64,000 bases of DNA from Terrimesophilobacter bigeumensis (GTDB lineage Bacteria > Actinomycetota > Actinomycetes > Actinomycetales > Microbacteriaceae), in the NCBI RefSeq assembly GCF_039537265.1, contig NZ_BAABAE010000002.1, positions 124,001 to 188,000 of the forward strand, read 5' to 3'. The notes below the pieces were generated by a model. That model was given only the letters and a program-made list of their open reading frames with translations. It had not been told where the DNA came from and did not search any database. Made by a program: the position numbers and the translations under genes. Below, piece after piece: positions 50,839 through 60,199 of this stretch (position 1 is the stretch's first letter; every line of letters begins with the position of its first letter).

Positions 50839-52509
50839 ATCAACACGTCGCACAACCAAGACACTCTCGTCCCCACCTACGCGCGACTGGCGAATGCGTT
50901 CGTTGCTGAAGGTGTTGAACGAGTCTTTGCACTGATGGGCGACGGCAACATGCACTGGGTCGCCGAGTTGGCGAAGATCGTCCCGGTGGTGCACGCCAGG
51001 CACGAGGCCGGTGCCGTGGCCATGGCGGACGGGTATGCGCGGGTCAACGATCAGATCGGAGTCTGCACTGTGACGTGCGGACCGGGTGTGACGAACACGC
51101 TCACGCCGCTGCGCGCCGCAGTGATCAACCGCACGCCGATGGTCGTCTTCGCCGGGGACACTCCGAGCGATGAAGAAGGGCACCTGCAGGAGTTCGACAC
51201 CGAGGCGTTCGCCACGGTGGTCGGTGCCCATCATCTTCGCCTGGAGGATGCACACGCGGCGGCTGACCTGGTCGCTGAAGCGTTCACCGTCGCCCGCCGC
51301 GATCGCATTCCGGTCATCTTGAGCGTTCCCATGGACGTGCAAGAGGTGCTCGGCTCGCCGGAGGTCGCACGTTCTGTCGTTGCCGACATCGCGGCGCCGG
51401 TCGAACTCGATCCGGCATCGGCAGCGGAGCTGCTGGCAACGCTCGAGGGTCGCCGCTGCGTCGTGCTCGTCGGACGCGGTGCGCTCGCTGCGGACGCGCT
51501 CTCCGAGGTCGAGGAGCTGGTCGACCTGCTCGACGCTCATGTCGGCACGACACTCAAGGGGCTCGGCGCGCTTTCCAACCACCCGCGCAGCATCGGGATC
51601 ATCGGCGGATTCTCCAACCGTAGGGCTCGCGAGGTGATTGCGCAGGCTGAGGTAGTTCTCGTCGTCGGTGCGAGCCTGAGCCGCCACACCACGGACGAGG
51701 GCACGCTCTTCGGGTCGGCGGCGCTCGTCCGCATCGATGTCCGTCCGGCATCCGCCGACGCTGGAGTGTGGTTGCACGTGCAGGCAGACGCGAAGGCCGC
51801 CGTTCGGCGACTGGTTGCTGACCTTCGAAGCCGTCGCTTGACTTCTCCGCGACGCGGCAGCGTCGATTGGGCCGCCGGCATGGTGGCTGATCCGGAATCC
51901 ATCGGGTCAACCGAAGCAGCGGCGCCGATCCTCGATCCCGTTCAGGTGGTCCGGGCAATCTCGAACGAGGTCCCCGCCGCCGCGCAGGTCGTCGTGGGTG
52001 TCGGGCACTTCTGGAACTACTTCATCGAGAACTACACCCCGAAATCGGCGGGCAGAACCCACTTCCACTATCAGTTCGGCGCAATCGCGCAAGGGTTTCC
52101 CTCGGCGCTGGGGGTGGCCGCTGGTCGTCCAGCCGGCGGAACGCTCGTCGTCGAGGGTGACGGCAGTCTGCTGATGAGCTTGCCGGAACTCGAGACCTGG
52201 GCGCGCTACCAGCTGCCACTGCTCGCGGTCATCATGAACGACGGGGCCTACGGAGCCGAGGTGCACAAGCTTGCCGCCCACCGCCAGGACCCTCGGCATG
52301 CCGTGTTCGGCTACTCGCCATTTGCCGACCTCGCCACGGCGCTCGGCATCGAAGCCCACACTCCGTCGACCGTGGAGGCGCTTGCCGGCCACGTTCGCGA
52401 CTACTTCGCCAGACAACGCCCGTTGCTCATTGATGCCCGCATCCCGCCGTACGCAATGAGCCGGATGTACCAACGAACCGTCATCACAGCTGAAGCGGGT
52501 CACCGTTGA
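50839..52509 (+). CDS. Thiamine diphosphate-dependent enzyme, acetolactate synthase-like, apparent ATC start
   Basis: A 556-residue ThDP enzyme with three domains. The N-terminal PYR domain holds the ThDP-activating Glu in ARHEAGAVAMADGYAR. A central domain follows at about 200-330. The C-terminal PP domain has the Mg/ThDP motif GDGSLLMSLPELETW ending in MNDGAYGAE. It could be a C-C lyase, decarboxylase or carboligase; cyclohexane-1,2-dione hydrolase is one family member that suits the context. The first ATG (50935) removes the conserved AFVAEGVERVFALMG. The frame opens only after TGA 50827, with no ATG, GTG or TTG; ATC 50839 has GAGGAG five bases upstream. Confidence 0.85.
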   Translation: MNTSHNQDTLVPTYARLANAFVAEGVERVFALMGDGNMHWVAELAKIVPVVHARHEAGAVAMADGYARVNDQIGVCTVTCGPGVTNTLTPLRAAVINRTPMVVFAGDTPSDEEGHLQEFDTEAFATVVGAHHLRLEDAHAAADLVAEAFTVARRDRIPVILSVPMDVQEVLGSPEVARSVVADIAAPVELDPASAAELLATLEGRRCVVLVGRGALAADALSEVEELVDLLDAHVGTTLKGLGALSNHPRSIGIIGGFSNRRAREVIAQAEVVLVVGASLSRHTTDEGTLFGSAALVRIDVRPASADAGVWLHVQADAKAAVRRLVADLRSRRLTSPRRGSVDWAAGMVADPESIGSTEAAAPILDPVQVVRAISNEVPAAAQVVVGVGHFWNYFIENYTPKSAGRTHFHYQFGAIAQGFPSALGVAAGRPAGGTLVVEGDGSLLMSLPELETWARYQLPLLAVIMNDGAYGAEVHKLAAHRQDPRHAVFGYSPFADLATALGIEAHTPSTVEALAGHVRDYFARQRPLLIDARIPPYAMSRMYQRTVITAEAGHR

Positions 52510-52535
52510 ACCGCTCGAAACGAAAGGAAACACCA

Positions 52536-53699
52536 GTGAAGAATCGATTCGGAAGACTCGCCAGCACCATCGCCGTTGGTGCGATCGTGGCTCTCGGGGC
52601 GGGCGCATGCGCGTCGCCAGGGGAGACCCCGCCATCCAGTAGTGATGACGGGCCCATCTATCTCGCCGGGATCTCTGGCGTCTCCGGCGTCGCAGCGACC
52701 TACGGGGAGCAGACGCGCGCCGGCGAGGCGATCGCTCTTGCACAGATCAACGATGCGGGCGGTATCAACGGGCGCCAGGTCCAGATCGACCACGAGGACA
52801 GTCGCTTCGACATCCCGACCAACGTCGCACTGTTCAAGCGGTTCGCGGCGGACAGCAAGTACGTCGCAGTGCTCGGGCCGGCCGATGGGTCCGGCGGCAT
52901 CGCCACGACACCGTTCGCCAACGAGGCGGGTCTCGTGAGCATCGTCGCGGGAGGCTCGGCACCGTGGACGGTCCCGTTCGGGGACTTCGTGTTCCGACTT
53001 CCTCCGCAGAACAAGGAGATCATCGCCAAGACGGTCAAGGCCGCGGTCGATGCGTGGGGTATCAAGAGCGCTGCAATCATCTACGCTTCGGATGCTGACT
53101 ACGCGGTTGCGGCGAAGGACCTCTACGAGGCGGTTGCCGCTGACTTGGGGATTGAGATCAAGCGGGTCGAGTCGTTCGAGTCGACGCAGCAGAACTTCGC
53201 ACCGCAGCTCACGAACATCGCTGCAGCGAACGTTGATGCCGTGCTGATGTCGGTCGTTGCCGCCAATGCCGGACCCATGCTGCTCCAAGCGCAGAACCTC
53301 GGCCTTGAGGATATGCATTGGGTTGGTGACGCCGGCGCGCAGAACGCGAGCCTGTGGGAGCTCTCGCAGGGTAACGCCCAGGGATTGATCACGGGTACGC
53401 CGTTCGATGTGACGAGCAAGAACCCCGAGGTCGTTGAATTCGTCGAGGCCTTCCAGGCCAAGCACGGCACGCAGCCGACCATCTTCAACGCGTATGGCTA
53501 CGACAGCGTGAGGCTGCTCGGGCAGGCCATCGCCGCCATCGATGGTGAGATCACCCGGGAGAGCGTCCGAGACGCGCTCGCGGGCATCACCTACGAGGGT
53601 GTCACCGGCACGATTTCGTTCCCCGACGGCAGCGGAAACGCGGCGCGCGAAGGAATCTTCGTCCTGGTGATGGACAACGGCAAGTTCATCCCGTTCTAG
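52536..53699 (+). CDS. Liv-type ABC importer substrate-binding lipoprotein
   Basis: A 387-residue type I periplasmic-binding-protein (Peripla_BP_6) lipoprotein: hydrophobic N-terminus with lipobox GAGAC (Cys25), then IYLAGISGVSGVAATYGEQ, RAGEAIALAQINDAGGINGRQV, and ATTPFANEAGLVSIVAGGSAP. Members bind branched amino acids, amides, urea or aromatic and alicyclic acids. The ligand here is probably the substrate of the island. GTG 52536 follows AAGGAAA; a TTG at 52506 overlapping the previous stop is less likely. Confidence 0.9.
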   Translation: MKNRFGRLASTIAVGAIVALGAGACASPGETPPSSSDDGPIYLAGISGVSGVAATYGEQTRAGEAIALAQINDAGGINGRQVQIDHEDSRFDIPTNVALFKRFAADSKYVAVLGPADGSGGIATTPFANEAGLVSIVAGGSAPWTVPFGDFVFRLPPQNKEIIAKTVKAAVDAWGIKSAAIIYASDADYAVAAKDLYEAVAADLGIEIKRVESFESTQQNFAPQLTNIAAANVDAVLMSVVAANAGPMLLQAQNLGLEDMHWVGDAGAQNASLWELSQGNAQGLITGTPFDVTSKNPEVVEFVEAFQAKHGTQPTIFNAYGYDSVRLLGQAIAAIDGEITRESVRDALAGITYEGVTGTISFPDGSGNAAREGIFVLVMDNGKFIPF

Positions 53700-53723
53700 C
53701 CTCGACTGCTATTGGATCCGATA

Positions 53724-54626
53724 ATGAGCCTCCTCATTCAGCAACTTCTCAATGGACTGAGTACCGGTGCGATCTATGCGCTGATCGGTCTCGGCTTCGT
53801 CCTGATCTTCGGGGTCGCACGAGTGTTCAACGGGGCTCAGGGTCCGATCGTGATCGTGGGCTTCTATCTCGCGTCCGTGGTGGCAGGGCTGTCAGGGGGA
53901 AACTTCTGGCTAGCCCTGCTCGCCGCGACCGCAATCGGTGCCGTGTTCGGCCTGCTGCTGGAGCGGCTGGCGATCGCCCCCCTTGCGTCGAAGGGCGGCG
54001 GACTGCTCGTGCCATTCCTGACCACGCTCGGGTTCGGGATGGTGCTCGAGGGAATCGTTCGCACGATCTTCTCCTCGAGTCCGCAGCCCTTCTTCGTCGA
54101 GTTCGCGAGCGAGAGCTTCAAGATCGGCGACGTTCGGCTGGGTCAGGCGCAGTTGTTCGTGACGGTGTTCACGATCCTCCTTCTCGTCGCACTCGATCGC
54201 ATGATCTATTCGACGAGTTGGGGCCTGAGCGCTCGAGCGGTCGCCGAGAACGCCTCGATCGCCGGCGGTGTCGGGATCAGTCCGGTGGCGCTGAGAATCG
54301 GGATCGTTGCACTCGCCTCCGCGCTGGCCGGCACGACCGGGGCGCTTTACGGGCTGCAGTATGCCGCGGCGACTCCGACACTCGGCGTCGTCCTGACGAT
54401 CAAGGGCCTGCTCGTCGCGGTGATCGCCGGGCTGACCAGTTTTCGTGGTGCTGTCCTCATCGGCCTCCTCCTGGGCGTCACCGAGGCCATGGTCATCGCG
54501 TTCGCCCCGGCGATGCCGGCTGACGGTTTCGCCTTCGTGATCCTGGTCGCCCTGCTGTTGTTCAAGCCCGCAGGCATCTTCGGCAGAAAACTATCCGGAA
54601 CGGCAGTGGGAGCGGACGACCGATGA
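53724..54626 (+). CDS. livH: Liv-type ABC permease (LivH family)
   Basis: A 300-residue branched-chain-type permease with about eight helices (LLIQQLLNGLSTGAIYALIGLGFVLIFG at the N-terminus) and the SARAVAENASIAGGVGI cytoplasmic loop that contacts the ATPase. It begins at ATG 53724; an in-frame TTG lies 12 bases upstream. Second component of the importer; its stop overlaps the LivM start (ATGA). Confidence 0.9.
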   Translation: MSLLIQQLLNGLSTGAIYALIGLGFVLIFGVARVFNGAQGPIVIVGFYLASVVAGLSGGNFWLALLAATAIGAVFGLLLERLAIAPLASKGGGLLVPFLTTLGFGMVLEGIVRTIFSSSPQPFFVEFASESFKIGDVRLGQAQLFVTVFTILLLVALDRMIYSTSWGLSARAVAENASIAGGVGISPVALRIGIVALASALAGTTGALYGLQYAAATPTLGVVLTIKGLLVAVIAGLTSFRGAVLIGLLLGVTEAMVIAFAPAMPADGFAFVILVALLLFKPAGIFGRKLSGTAVGADDR

Positions 54627-55492
54627 TCGAGTTCTTTTACGGATATTCCGGGCAGCTGCTGCTCACGTTCGCGATTCTGGCGATCGCCGCGAGCGGCTGG
54701 AGCGTCATCTTCGGAACGGGAATGTTCTCCATGGCACCCTCCGCGACGATGGGCATCGGTGCGTATGGGGCGGCCGTCGCCTACACCCACTGGGGTATTC
54801 CCTTCCCGATCGCGACCGTCATCGGCGTAGTCCTGGCGGCAGTCGTCTCGGCGCTGCTGAGCCTGTTCGCCTGGCGGCTGGACCATCTCTTCCTCGGGAT
54901 CGCGACGCTCGGTGTTGCAGAGTTCTTGGTGGCACTCGCGCACAAGACCCCGTACGTCGGAGGCTCGCTCGGCATGCCGGCAGGATTCGACGCCACGCCA
55001 CCGGTCGTGCTCATCACGCTGGTGATCGTCGTGTTCGCACTGTGGCTGTTGCGCCGCACCCGCCTGTTCAGCGCAATGAGAGCCGTCGGGGATGACACGC
55101 TCGCGGCACAGAGCGTCGGCATCGACACGCGGAAGATGAAGGTCATCGCGTCGATTGTCGGCGGGGTGATCCTCGGGGTCAGTGGCGCGCTCTACACGTT
55201 CCAGTTGGGAAGCATCATCCCAAGCAACTTCGGCTTCTCCATGATCGTCCAGATCATCCTGGCGGTGTTGATCGGCGGCCGTGACTCGTTGTTCGGTCCG
55301 GTCGTTGGCGCGGCGGTCGTCATCGCGCTCCCGGAACTCGCCAGGTTGGTGTCCGTCGATCACAGCATCGCCTATGGCCTCGCACTGATGCTCATCGTGC
55401 TGCTGCGACCGCAGGGTCTGATTCCCGGCGGGCGGCCGCGGTGGCTGCGAGCCAAGTCTGTTCGCGCCGTGCAGGCGGGGATCACGTCGTGA
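54623..55492 (+). CDS. livM: Liv-type ABC permease (LivM family)
   Basis: A 289-residue permease with about eight helices. It has the conserved N-terminal ASGWSVIFGTGMFSMAPSATMGIGAYG and the coupling loop SAMRAVGDDTLAAQSVGIDT (near residue 155). It pairs with LivH as the transport channel. The C-terminal tail is short and basic. Confidence 0.9.
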   Translation: MIEFFYGYSGQLLLTFAILAIAASGWSVIFGTGMFSMAPSATMGIGAYGAAVAYTHWGIPFPIATVIGVVLAAVVSALLSLFAWRLDHLFLGIATLGVAEFLVALAHKTPYVGGSLGMPAGFDATPPVVLITLVIVVFALWLLRRTRLFSAMRAVGDDTLAAQSVGIDTRKMKVIASIVGGVILGVSGALYTFQLGSIIPSNFGFSMIVQIILAVLIGGRDSLFGPVVGAAVVIALPELARLVSVDHSIAYGLALMLIVLLRPQGLIPGGRPRWLRAKSVRAVQAGITS

Positions 55493-55505
55493 GGAGAGCA
55501 CTCGA

Positions 55506-56210
55506 ATGCTTGAGCTGAATGAGATCAAGAAGTCCTTCGGCGGGGTCACCGCACTTGCCTCAGTCCAACTGAGCGTCGATGACGGCGAGTTCGTCTCGCT
55601 GGTCGGGCCGAATGGCGCGGGCAAGACGACGCTCATCAACATCATCACCGGGGCATTGCGTCCCGATGGTGGCCAGGTTCTCCTGGACGGCCGGCCGCTC
55701 AACCGGGTGCCCGCCTACAAGCGTTCGCGCCACGGTGTCGTGCGCACCTTCCAGAGCCCGAGGATGTTCCGCCGGCTCACCGTTAGGGAGAACATCCTGG
55801 CGAGTCCTCGAGTGCACACCGGTGCGAACAATGAAGACTTCGACGAGATCGTCGAAGCGCTTCAACTGACCGGTCGACTGGACGCTCGCACGGATGAGCT
55901 GAACGTGGTCGACCGGCATCGGATCGAGATCGCTCGCGCGATCCTGATGCGTCCGAGTCTGCTCCTGCTGGACGAGCCGACCGCGGGGATGGCCGAGAGT
56001 GAAGCTCGACAGGTCATCGACGTCATCAGCGCCCGGCAGAGCGCGGCCGGGTTCGGCATCTTGCTCATTGAGCACAACTTCCGGTTGGTCAAGGAGGTCT
56101 CGGATCGCCTCGCCGTGCTCGACTTCGGCCGCCTCATCCACACCGGCCCACCCGCCGAGGTGGAGAAGAACGAACGAGTCCTCGAGGCCTACTTGGGAAA
56201 GCGAAGCTGA
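55506..56210 (+). CDS. livG: Liv-type ABC ATPase (LivG family) with degenerate signature motif
   Basis: A 234-residue ATPase with Walker A GPNGAGKTT (residues 34-42), Q-loop TFQSPRMF (81-88), Walker B LLLLDEPTAGM and the switch His in LIEHNFRLV. The ABC signature, normally LSYGQ or LSGGQ before RRLEIARAL, reads LNVVDRHRIEIARAI (132-146), without the conserved Gly. It therefore probably contributes one altered composite ATP site in the LivG/LivF pair. ATG 55506 lies 13 bases after livM. Confidence 0.88.
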   Translation: MLELNEIKKSFGGVTALASVQLSVDDGEFVSLVGPNGAGKTTLINIITGALRPDGGQVLLDGRPLNRVPAYKRSRHGVVRTFQSPRMFRRLTVRENILASPRVHTGANNEDFDEIVEALQLTGRLDARTDELNVVDRHRIEIARAILMRPSLLLLDEPTAGMAESEARQVIDVISARQSAAGFGILLIEHNFRLVKEVSDRLAVLDFGRLIHTGPPAEVEKNERVLEAYLGKRS

Positions 56211-56908
56211 TGCTCAGAGTCGAGTCGATAGCCGTGAGGTTCGGCGCAGTCCAGGCGGTCCAGGACGTCGATATCGTCGTCGACCCCGGTGAGATCGTCG
56301 CGGTGATCGGCGCGAACGCCGCCGGGAAGTCCTCAACGCTCAACGCGATCGCCGGCATCGTCAAGACGAGCGGTGGGCGGATCGTCCTGGATGGCGTGGA
56401 CGTCACGGGTTGGTCCAACTACCGGATCGCGCGTGCCGGGGTTCGGCAGGTGCCGGAGGGCGGCGGCATCTTGAACTCCCTGACCGTCGACGAGAACCTC
56501 CGGGTCGGAGGAAATCGGATGACGCGCGATGACGCGCGAGCGGCGATCGAGGCGTCGTACGAGACATTCCCGCGTCTGGCGGAGCGACGGAATGTGCTCG
56601 GCGGCACACTCAGTGGTGGGGAGCGGCAGATGCTCAGCATTGCTCGCGCGACCATCAGCGCTCCGAAGCTGTTGCTCCTGGACGAGCCGTCCTTCGGATT
56701 GGCGCCGGCGATCGTGAGCCAGGTGTTCGAGCTCGTCGAGGGCCTGAAGCGAGGCGACATCGGCGTGCTCGTCGCAGAACAGAATGCCGCACGGGCCTTC
56801 GCGATCGCGGACCGCGTCTACGTGCTGCAGCAGGGCAGGGCGGTGCTCGAGGGACCACCGTCCGAGCTCGAGAAGAATTCAGCACTCGTCGAGAGCTATC
56901 TCGGGTAA
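56210..56908 (+). CDS. livF: Liv-type ABC ATPase (LivF family)
   Basis: A 232-residue ATPase with Walker A GANAAGKSS (about 35-43), an intact signature LGGTLSGGERQML (about 125), Walker B LLLLDEPSFGLAP, and an EQN in place of the switch EH motif (VAEQNAARAF), as is usual for LivF. Its start shares one base with the livG stop (TGATG). It energises the importer with LivG. Confidence 0.9.
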   Translation: MLRVESIAVRFGAVQAVQDVDIVVDPGEIVAVIGANAAGKSSTLNAIAGIVKTSGGRIVLDGVDVTGWSNYRIARAGVRQVPEGGGILNSLTVDENLRVGGNRMTRDDARAAIEASYETFPRLAERRNVLGGTLSGGERQMLSIARATISAPKLLLLDEPSFGLAPAIVSQVFELVEGLKRGDIGVLVAEQNAARAFAIADRVYVLQQGRAVLEGPPSELEKNSALVESYLG

Positions 56909-56918
56909 AGGGGGACGT

Positions 56919-57296
56919 GTGGAATTAGCAGGATTCAAGGAAGCCGTCGAGGGCATCCTGGCCCAGAACGACGAGTTCTCTGCGGGAGCCCGGTGCTTCC
57001 AGGCGGTGGTGGAGGTGAGCACCGCGTCAGGGAACGAGAACTTCGTGATCGATCGCGGAACCGTCGGCGGCCATGAGGCGCCAACGGAGGCGGCCCGAGT
57101 GACGATGGCCGTCACCACGCAGGGGTGGCAACTCCTCCAGGATCCTCATGCCGTCAACATCACGCTCAATCGTCTTTTCCGTGAGGGGCATGTCGAGTTC
57201 GGTGACGACCTCCACGAGGTGATGCATCACTGGAGCGCCCTGTTCTGGCTGACTGCAGCCATGCGGGAATCGCTCAGCGGCGTGCAAGAAGTCTGA
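56919..57296 (+). CDS. SCP2-like sterol/lipid-binding domain protein
   Basis: A 125-residue single-domain protein. A helical start (LAGFKEAVEGILAQNDEF) is followed by strands (RCFQAVVEVS, VTMAVTTQGWQLLQD) and a C-terminal helix resembling the SCP2 fold that binds lipids or acyl-CoA. Identification is by pattern only and is not firm. GTG 56919 has AAAGGGGG as ribosome site. The second codon pair includes TTA, a rare Leu codon in this genome. It sits in the importer operon and could bind the hydrophobic substrate. Confidence 0.55.
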   Translation: MELAGFKEAVEGILAQNDEFSAGARCFQAVVEVSTASGNENFVIDRGTVGGHEAPTEAARVTMAVTTQGWQLLQDPHAVNITLNRLFREGHVEFGDDLHEVMHHWSALFWLTAAMRESLSGVQEV

Positions 57297-57311
57297 TCAG
57301 GGGAGTTTGGA

Positions 57312-58127
57312 ATGCCGTATGTGTACAGCCGCGGGGTGCGGCTCTGTTATGACCGGATAGGCGAAGGACAGCCCCTTGTGCTGTTGCACGGCGCGTCGCA
57401 GGACTCGACATCCTGGCGCTTCAACTGGGACGAGTTCGGTCGCTACTACGACGTGATCGCACTGGACAACCCTGGGCACGGCAAGTCCGCGGTGCCACCA
57501 TCCGGGCCGGTCGAGAGTGTCGATGAGTTCGCGGACTACGCGTGGGGGATGATCGAGGCGCTCGGGCTTGAGCGCCCGATCATCATGGGTCACTCGTTGT
57601 CGGCAGCGGTGGCATTGCGTCTTGCCGTGCGCTACGGGTCGCAACTGACGGGTGTTGTGGCTGTCGACGGCGCCGCACGTACGAAGAACGCAACGCACTA
57701 TCGCCCGGGCCTGCTCGACTATGTGGCGATCAATCCGATGGCCTGGATCGAGACGACGTTCCTCTCCGTCCTCGGGCGAGCCACGCCCATCGCGCGAAAG
57801 CGCGAGATGGCACGCGATGCCCGCAGAGCCATCCCAGAGGTTTCTGTCGCAGATCTCGTCGCATACACGAGCTGCGACTTCCTGGATGAGCTTTCATCGA
57901 TCGTCTGCCCGGTGGTGACGGTCGTAGGCGAGGACGACTGGTCGTGCACGCCGGAACTCGCCGCGGAGTCGCACGAGAAGATCACCTCACGCAAGGCGTT
58001 TCACTGCTTCGAGGGCGTCGGTCATATCCCTCACACCGAGCAGCCGGAGGTCTTCAACGAGACGCTGCTGCGACTGATGGCGTCGACGTTCGGTACGGGG
58101 TCCCAGGCCAACGGCGGGCAGTCGTGA
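57312..58127 (+). CDS. Alpha/beta-fold hydrolase
   Basis: A 271-residue hydrolase with the oxyanion segment VLLHGASQDSTSW, the nucleophile elbow GHSLSAA (Ser near residue 97), the acid in VVGEDDWSC and the His in GVGHIPHTEQP. It resembles meta-cleavage-product or lactone hydrolases. In the context of a monooxygenase and a ThDP enzyme it could open a lactone or cleave a C-C bond of a diketone. Its stop overlaps the following GTG (GTGA). Confidence 0.88.
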   Translation: MPYVYSRGVRLCYDRIGEGQPLVLLHGASQDSTSWRFNWDEFGRYYDVIALDNPGHGKSAVPPSGPVESVDEFADYAWGMIEALGLERPIIMGHSLSAAVALRLAVRYGSQLTGVVAVDGAARTKNATHYRPGLLDYVAINPMAWIETTFLSVLGRATPIARKREMARDARRAIPEVSVADLVAYTSCDFLDELSSIVCPVVTVVGEDDWSCTPELAAESHEKITSRKAFHCFEGVGHIPHTEQPEVFNETLLRLMASTFGTGSQANGGQS

Positions 58128-60199
58128 GCCGCCCGACCGGGGCTGCGCTCGTCGATCTGCTCTGCGAACCGACCCAGGTCATCGTGATGGGTGGGTCCCG
58201 CAAGCCCGGTCACCCCTCCGCGCGACCCGTGCAGGCAATGCTCAAGTATGGTTTCCGCGGCGACATCGTGGTCGTCAATCCCAATGCAGAGGTCGAAGGC
58301 ACCGTTGACGGCGTGCTCCAGGTGCGTGATCTCGCGGCGGTGCCGGTGCTCCCCGGCGCGGTCGGGATGATCGCGGTTCGGGCCGAGCACGTGCCATCGA
58401 CCCTGGTCGCACTGGGCGAACGTGGCGTGAAGGCAGCGGTCGCCATAGCGAGTGGACTCGAGTCCGGCGCTGCGCGAGCGGCGATAGCGGCGGCGCTGGA
58501 CTCCGCAGCTGCGGTACGCCTGATCGGACCGAACTGCGTCGGTACTTCCACGATCGCCACCGGGGCGCAGCTCAACTTCTCCTCGGTCATTGCGAGCACC
58601 ACCGTTCGAGCCGGCGGGATCGCGATCGTCACGCAGAGCGGAGCGGTCGGCAATGGGATCCTCCAGTCGCTCGACCGGCTGGGAATCGGAATCTCGACGT
58701 GGTTCAGCACGGGGAACGAGTACGACGCCGGCGCTCTCGAGATCATCGCCGGCGTCCTCGAGCGTGAAGACACCCATACGGTCGGGGTGTTCCTGGAGGG
58801 CGTGACGGACCAGGCCTGGCTCGGCAAAGTCGGCGACGCGATCCGGTCCTCCGGGAAGCGGGTGTACTTCGTGAAGGCGGCGACCTCCGCGAGCGGCAAG
58901 AGTGCGGCGGCCGGGCATACCGGTCGTCTGGTCGACGACTCCTCGATAACCACGCGGGTGCTCGAGTCCCTCGGTCTGACACCGGTCGGTTCGGTTTCTG
59001 AGCTCATCGACGTGCTCGTCGTGCGTCATGTCGAGCATGACATCGTGGCCGGCGGCGAGATCGCTGTCGTCTCGGTGTCAGGCGCCTCCGGCGTGCTGGC
59101 CGCCGACCGGATCGAGGAGCGTACCGGCTTGCGCCTTGCGTCGGCCGACGGATGGAGTCTGCCCGCGACGGCGGAGGGCGTGCACGTGGCGAATCCGCTC
59201 GATGTGCCGTTCCTCGGTCGCACGGACGATTTCTGCGACGTGGTCGCGTCCGTGAGGCGAGAACCAGGAGTCGATCGAGTCGTGGGGGTGGTGTCCAGTC
59301 TTGCCCACGAGCTTGATCGGCTGCCTGTAGTGATGACAGCCGTCACCGGTGCCGCTCCACTGGGAATCACGTTCCTCTCCGAGCCCGATGGCGAGAACTC
59401 GGATGTGCGCCGGGCTTTCCACGAGAACGGCATCGCAACCGGAGTGACCGTTGATCGATTGATCCTCGCGATCAGCCGCTCAATGCGGCTCGCTGATCGC
59501 GAAGACGCGCTCCTGGATTCCCACCGCGCGGCGGACCACCACAGCCGCGATTCCGCCCAGCTCGACCTCGTCGAGGGCGCCGCGGTCATGCCGGAGCTGC
59601 CATGGGCGCCCTTCGAGGAGATCACGACGGCCAAGGATCTTGCTCGTGCGGGTGAGCGGTTGGGCTGGCCGGTCTTCCTCAAGACTTCTGGGCGCACACT
59701 GTCTCACCGGACCGAACTCGGTGCGGTTCGGAGAGTCCTGAGTCCAGAGCAGATCGAGTCGAGCTTCGCCGAACTGGCATCGCTCGCATCCCGTTTCGAT
59801 GAAGGACTGGTTGCGCAGGCATCCGTGAGAACGGGCGGCTACGAGCTTCTTGTGGCCGCATACCCGCACTCCGAGATCGGACCGGTTGGCGTGGTGCGGC
59901 CGGGCGGTGTGCTGGCCGAACTACTGCACGGCGAAGAAATCGTCACAACGATGGACAGCGCCGAGGAAGTCGGACGCCGCCTGCGGGAAGGCGAGCTCGG
60001 CCCGTGGCTGGGCGGATTCCGGGGCTCGGATCCCTGCGACGTCGATGCGGTCGCCGCGATCGTGACGAACTGCGTCCGGGCGGTCGCACAGAACCGGCTT
60101 GCCTTCATCGAGCTGAACCCCGTCATCGCTTTTCATGACGGCGCGACTGTCGTCGATGCCGTCATGCATCGCACCAGGAAAGGAGAAGACCATGACTGA
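58124..60199 (+). CDS. NDP-forming acyl-CoA synthetase (fused alpha-beta, acetate-CoA ligase type)
   Basis: A 691-residue fusion of the acyl-CoA synthetase (ADP-forming) family. The CoA-binding domain (about 10-130) contains VIVMGGSRKPGHPSA. The ligase domains (about 140-450) contain GPNCVGTST and the phospho-His loop GKSAAAGHTGRLVDD (His near residue 264). A C-terminal ATP-grasp domain (about 485-690) contains GWPVFLKTSGRTLSHRT and LAFIELNPVIAF. It activates an organic acid to acyl-CoA, or makes ATP from one. It is the second CoA ligase of the island. It overlaps the AhpD-like gene by eight bases. Confidence 0.88.
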   Translation: MSRPTGAALVDLLCEPTQVIVMGGSRKPGHPSARPVQAMLKYGFRGDIVVVNPNAEVEGTVDGVLQVRDLAAVPVLPGAVGMIAVRAEHVPSTLVALGERGVKAAVAIASGLESGAARAAIAAALDSAAAVRLIGPNCVGTSTIATGAQLNFSSVIASTTVRAGGIAIVTQSGAVGNGILQSLDRLGIGISTWFSTGNEYDAGALEIIAGVLEREDTHTVGVFLEGVTDQAWLGKVGDAIRSSGKRVYFVKAATSASGKSAAAGHTGRLVDDSSITTRVLESLGLTPVGSVSELIDVLVVRHVEHDIVAGGEIAVVSVSGASGVLAADRIEERTGLRLASADGWSLPATAEGVHVANPLDVPFLGRTDDFCDVVASVRREPGVDRVVGVVSSLAHELDRLPVVMTAVTGAAPLGITFLSEPDGENSDVRRAFHENGIATGVTVDRLILAISRSMRLADREDALLDSHRAADHHSRDSAQLDLVEGAAVMPELPWAPFEEITTAKDLARAGERLGWPVFLKTSGRTLSHRTELGAVRRVLSPEQIESSFAELASLASRFDEGLVAQASVRTGGYELLVAAYPHSEIGPVGVVRPGGVLAELLHGEEIVTTMDSAEEVGRRLREGELGPWLGGFRGSDPCDVDAVAAIVTNCVRAVAQNRLAFIELNPVIAFHDGATVVDAVMHRTRKGEDHD

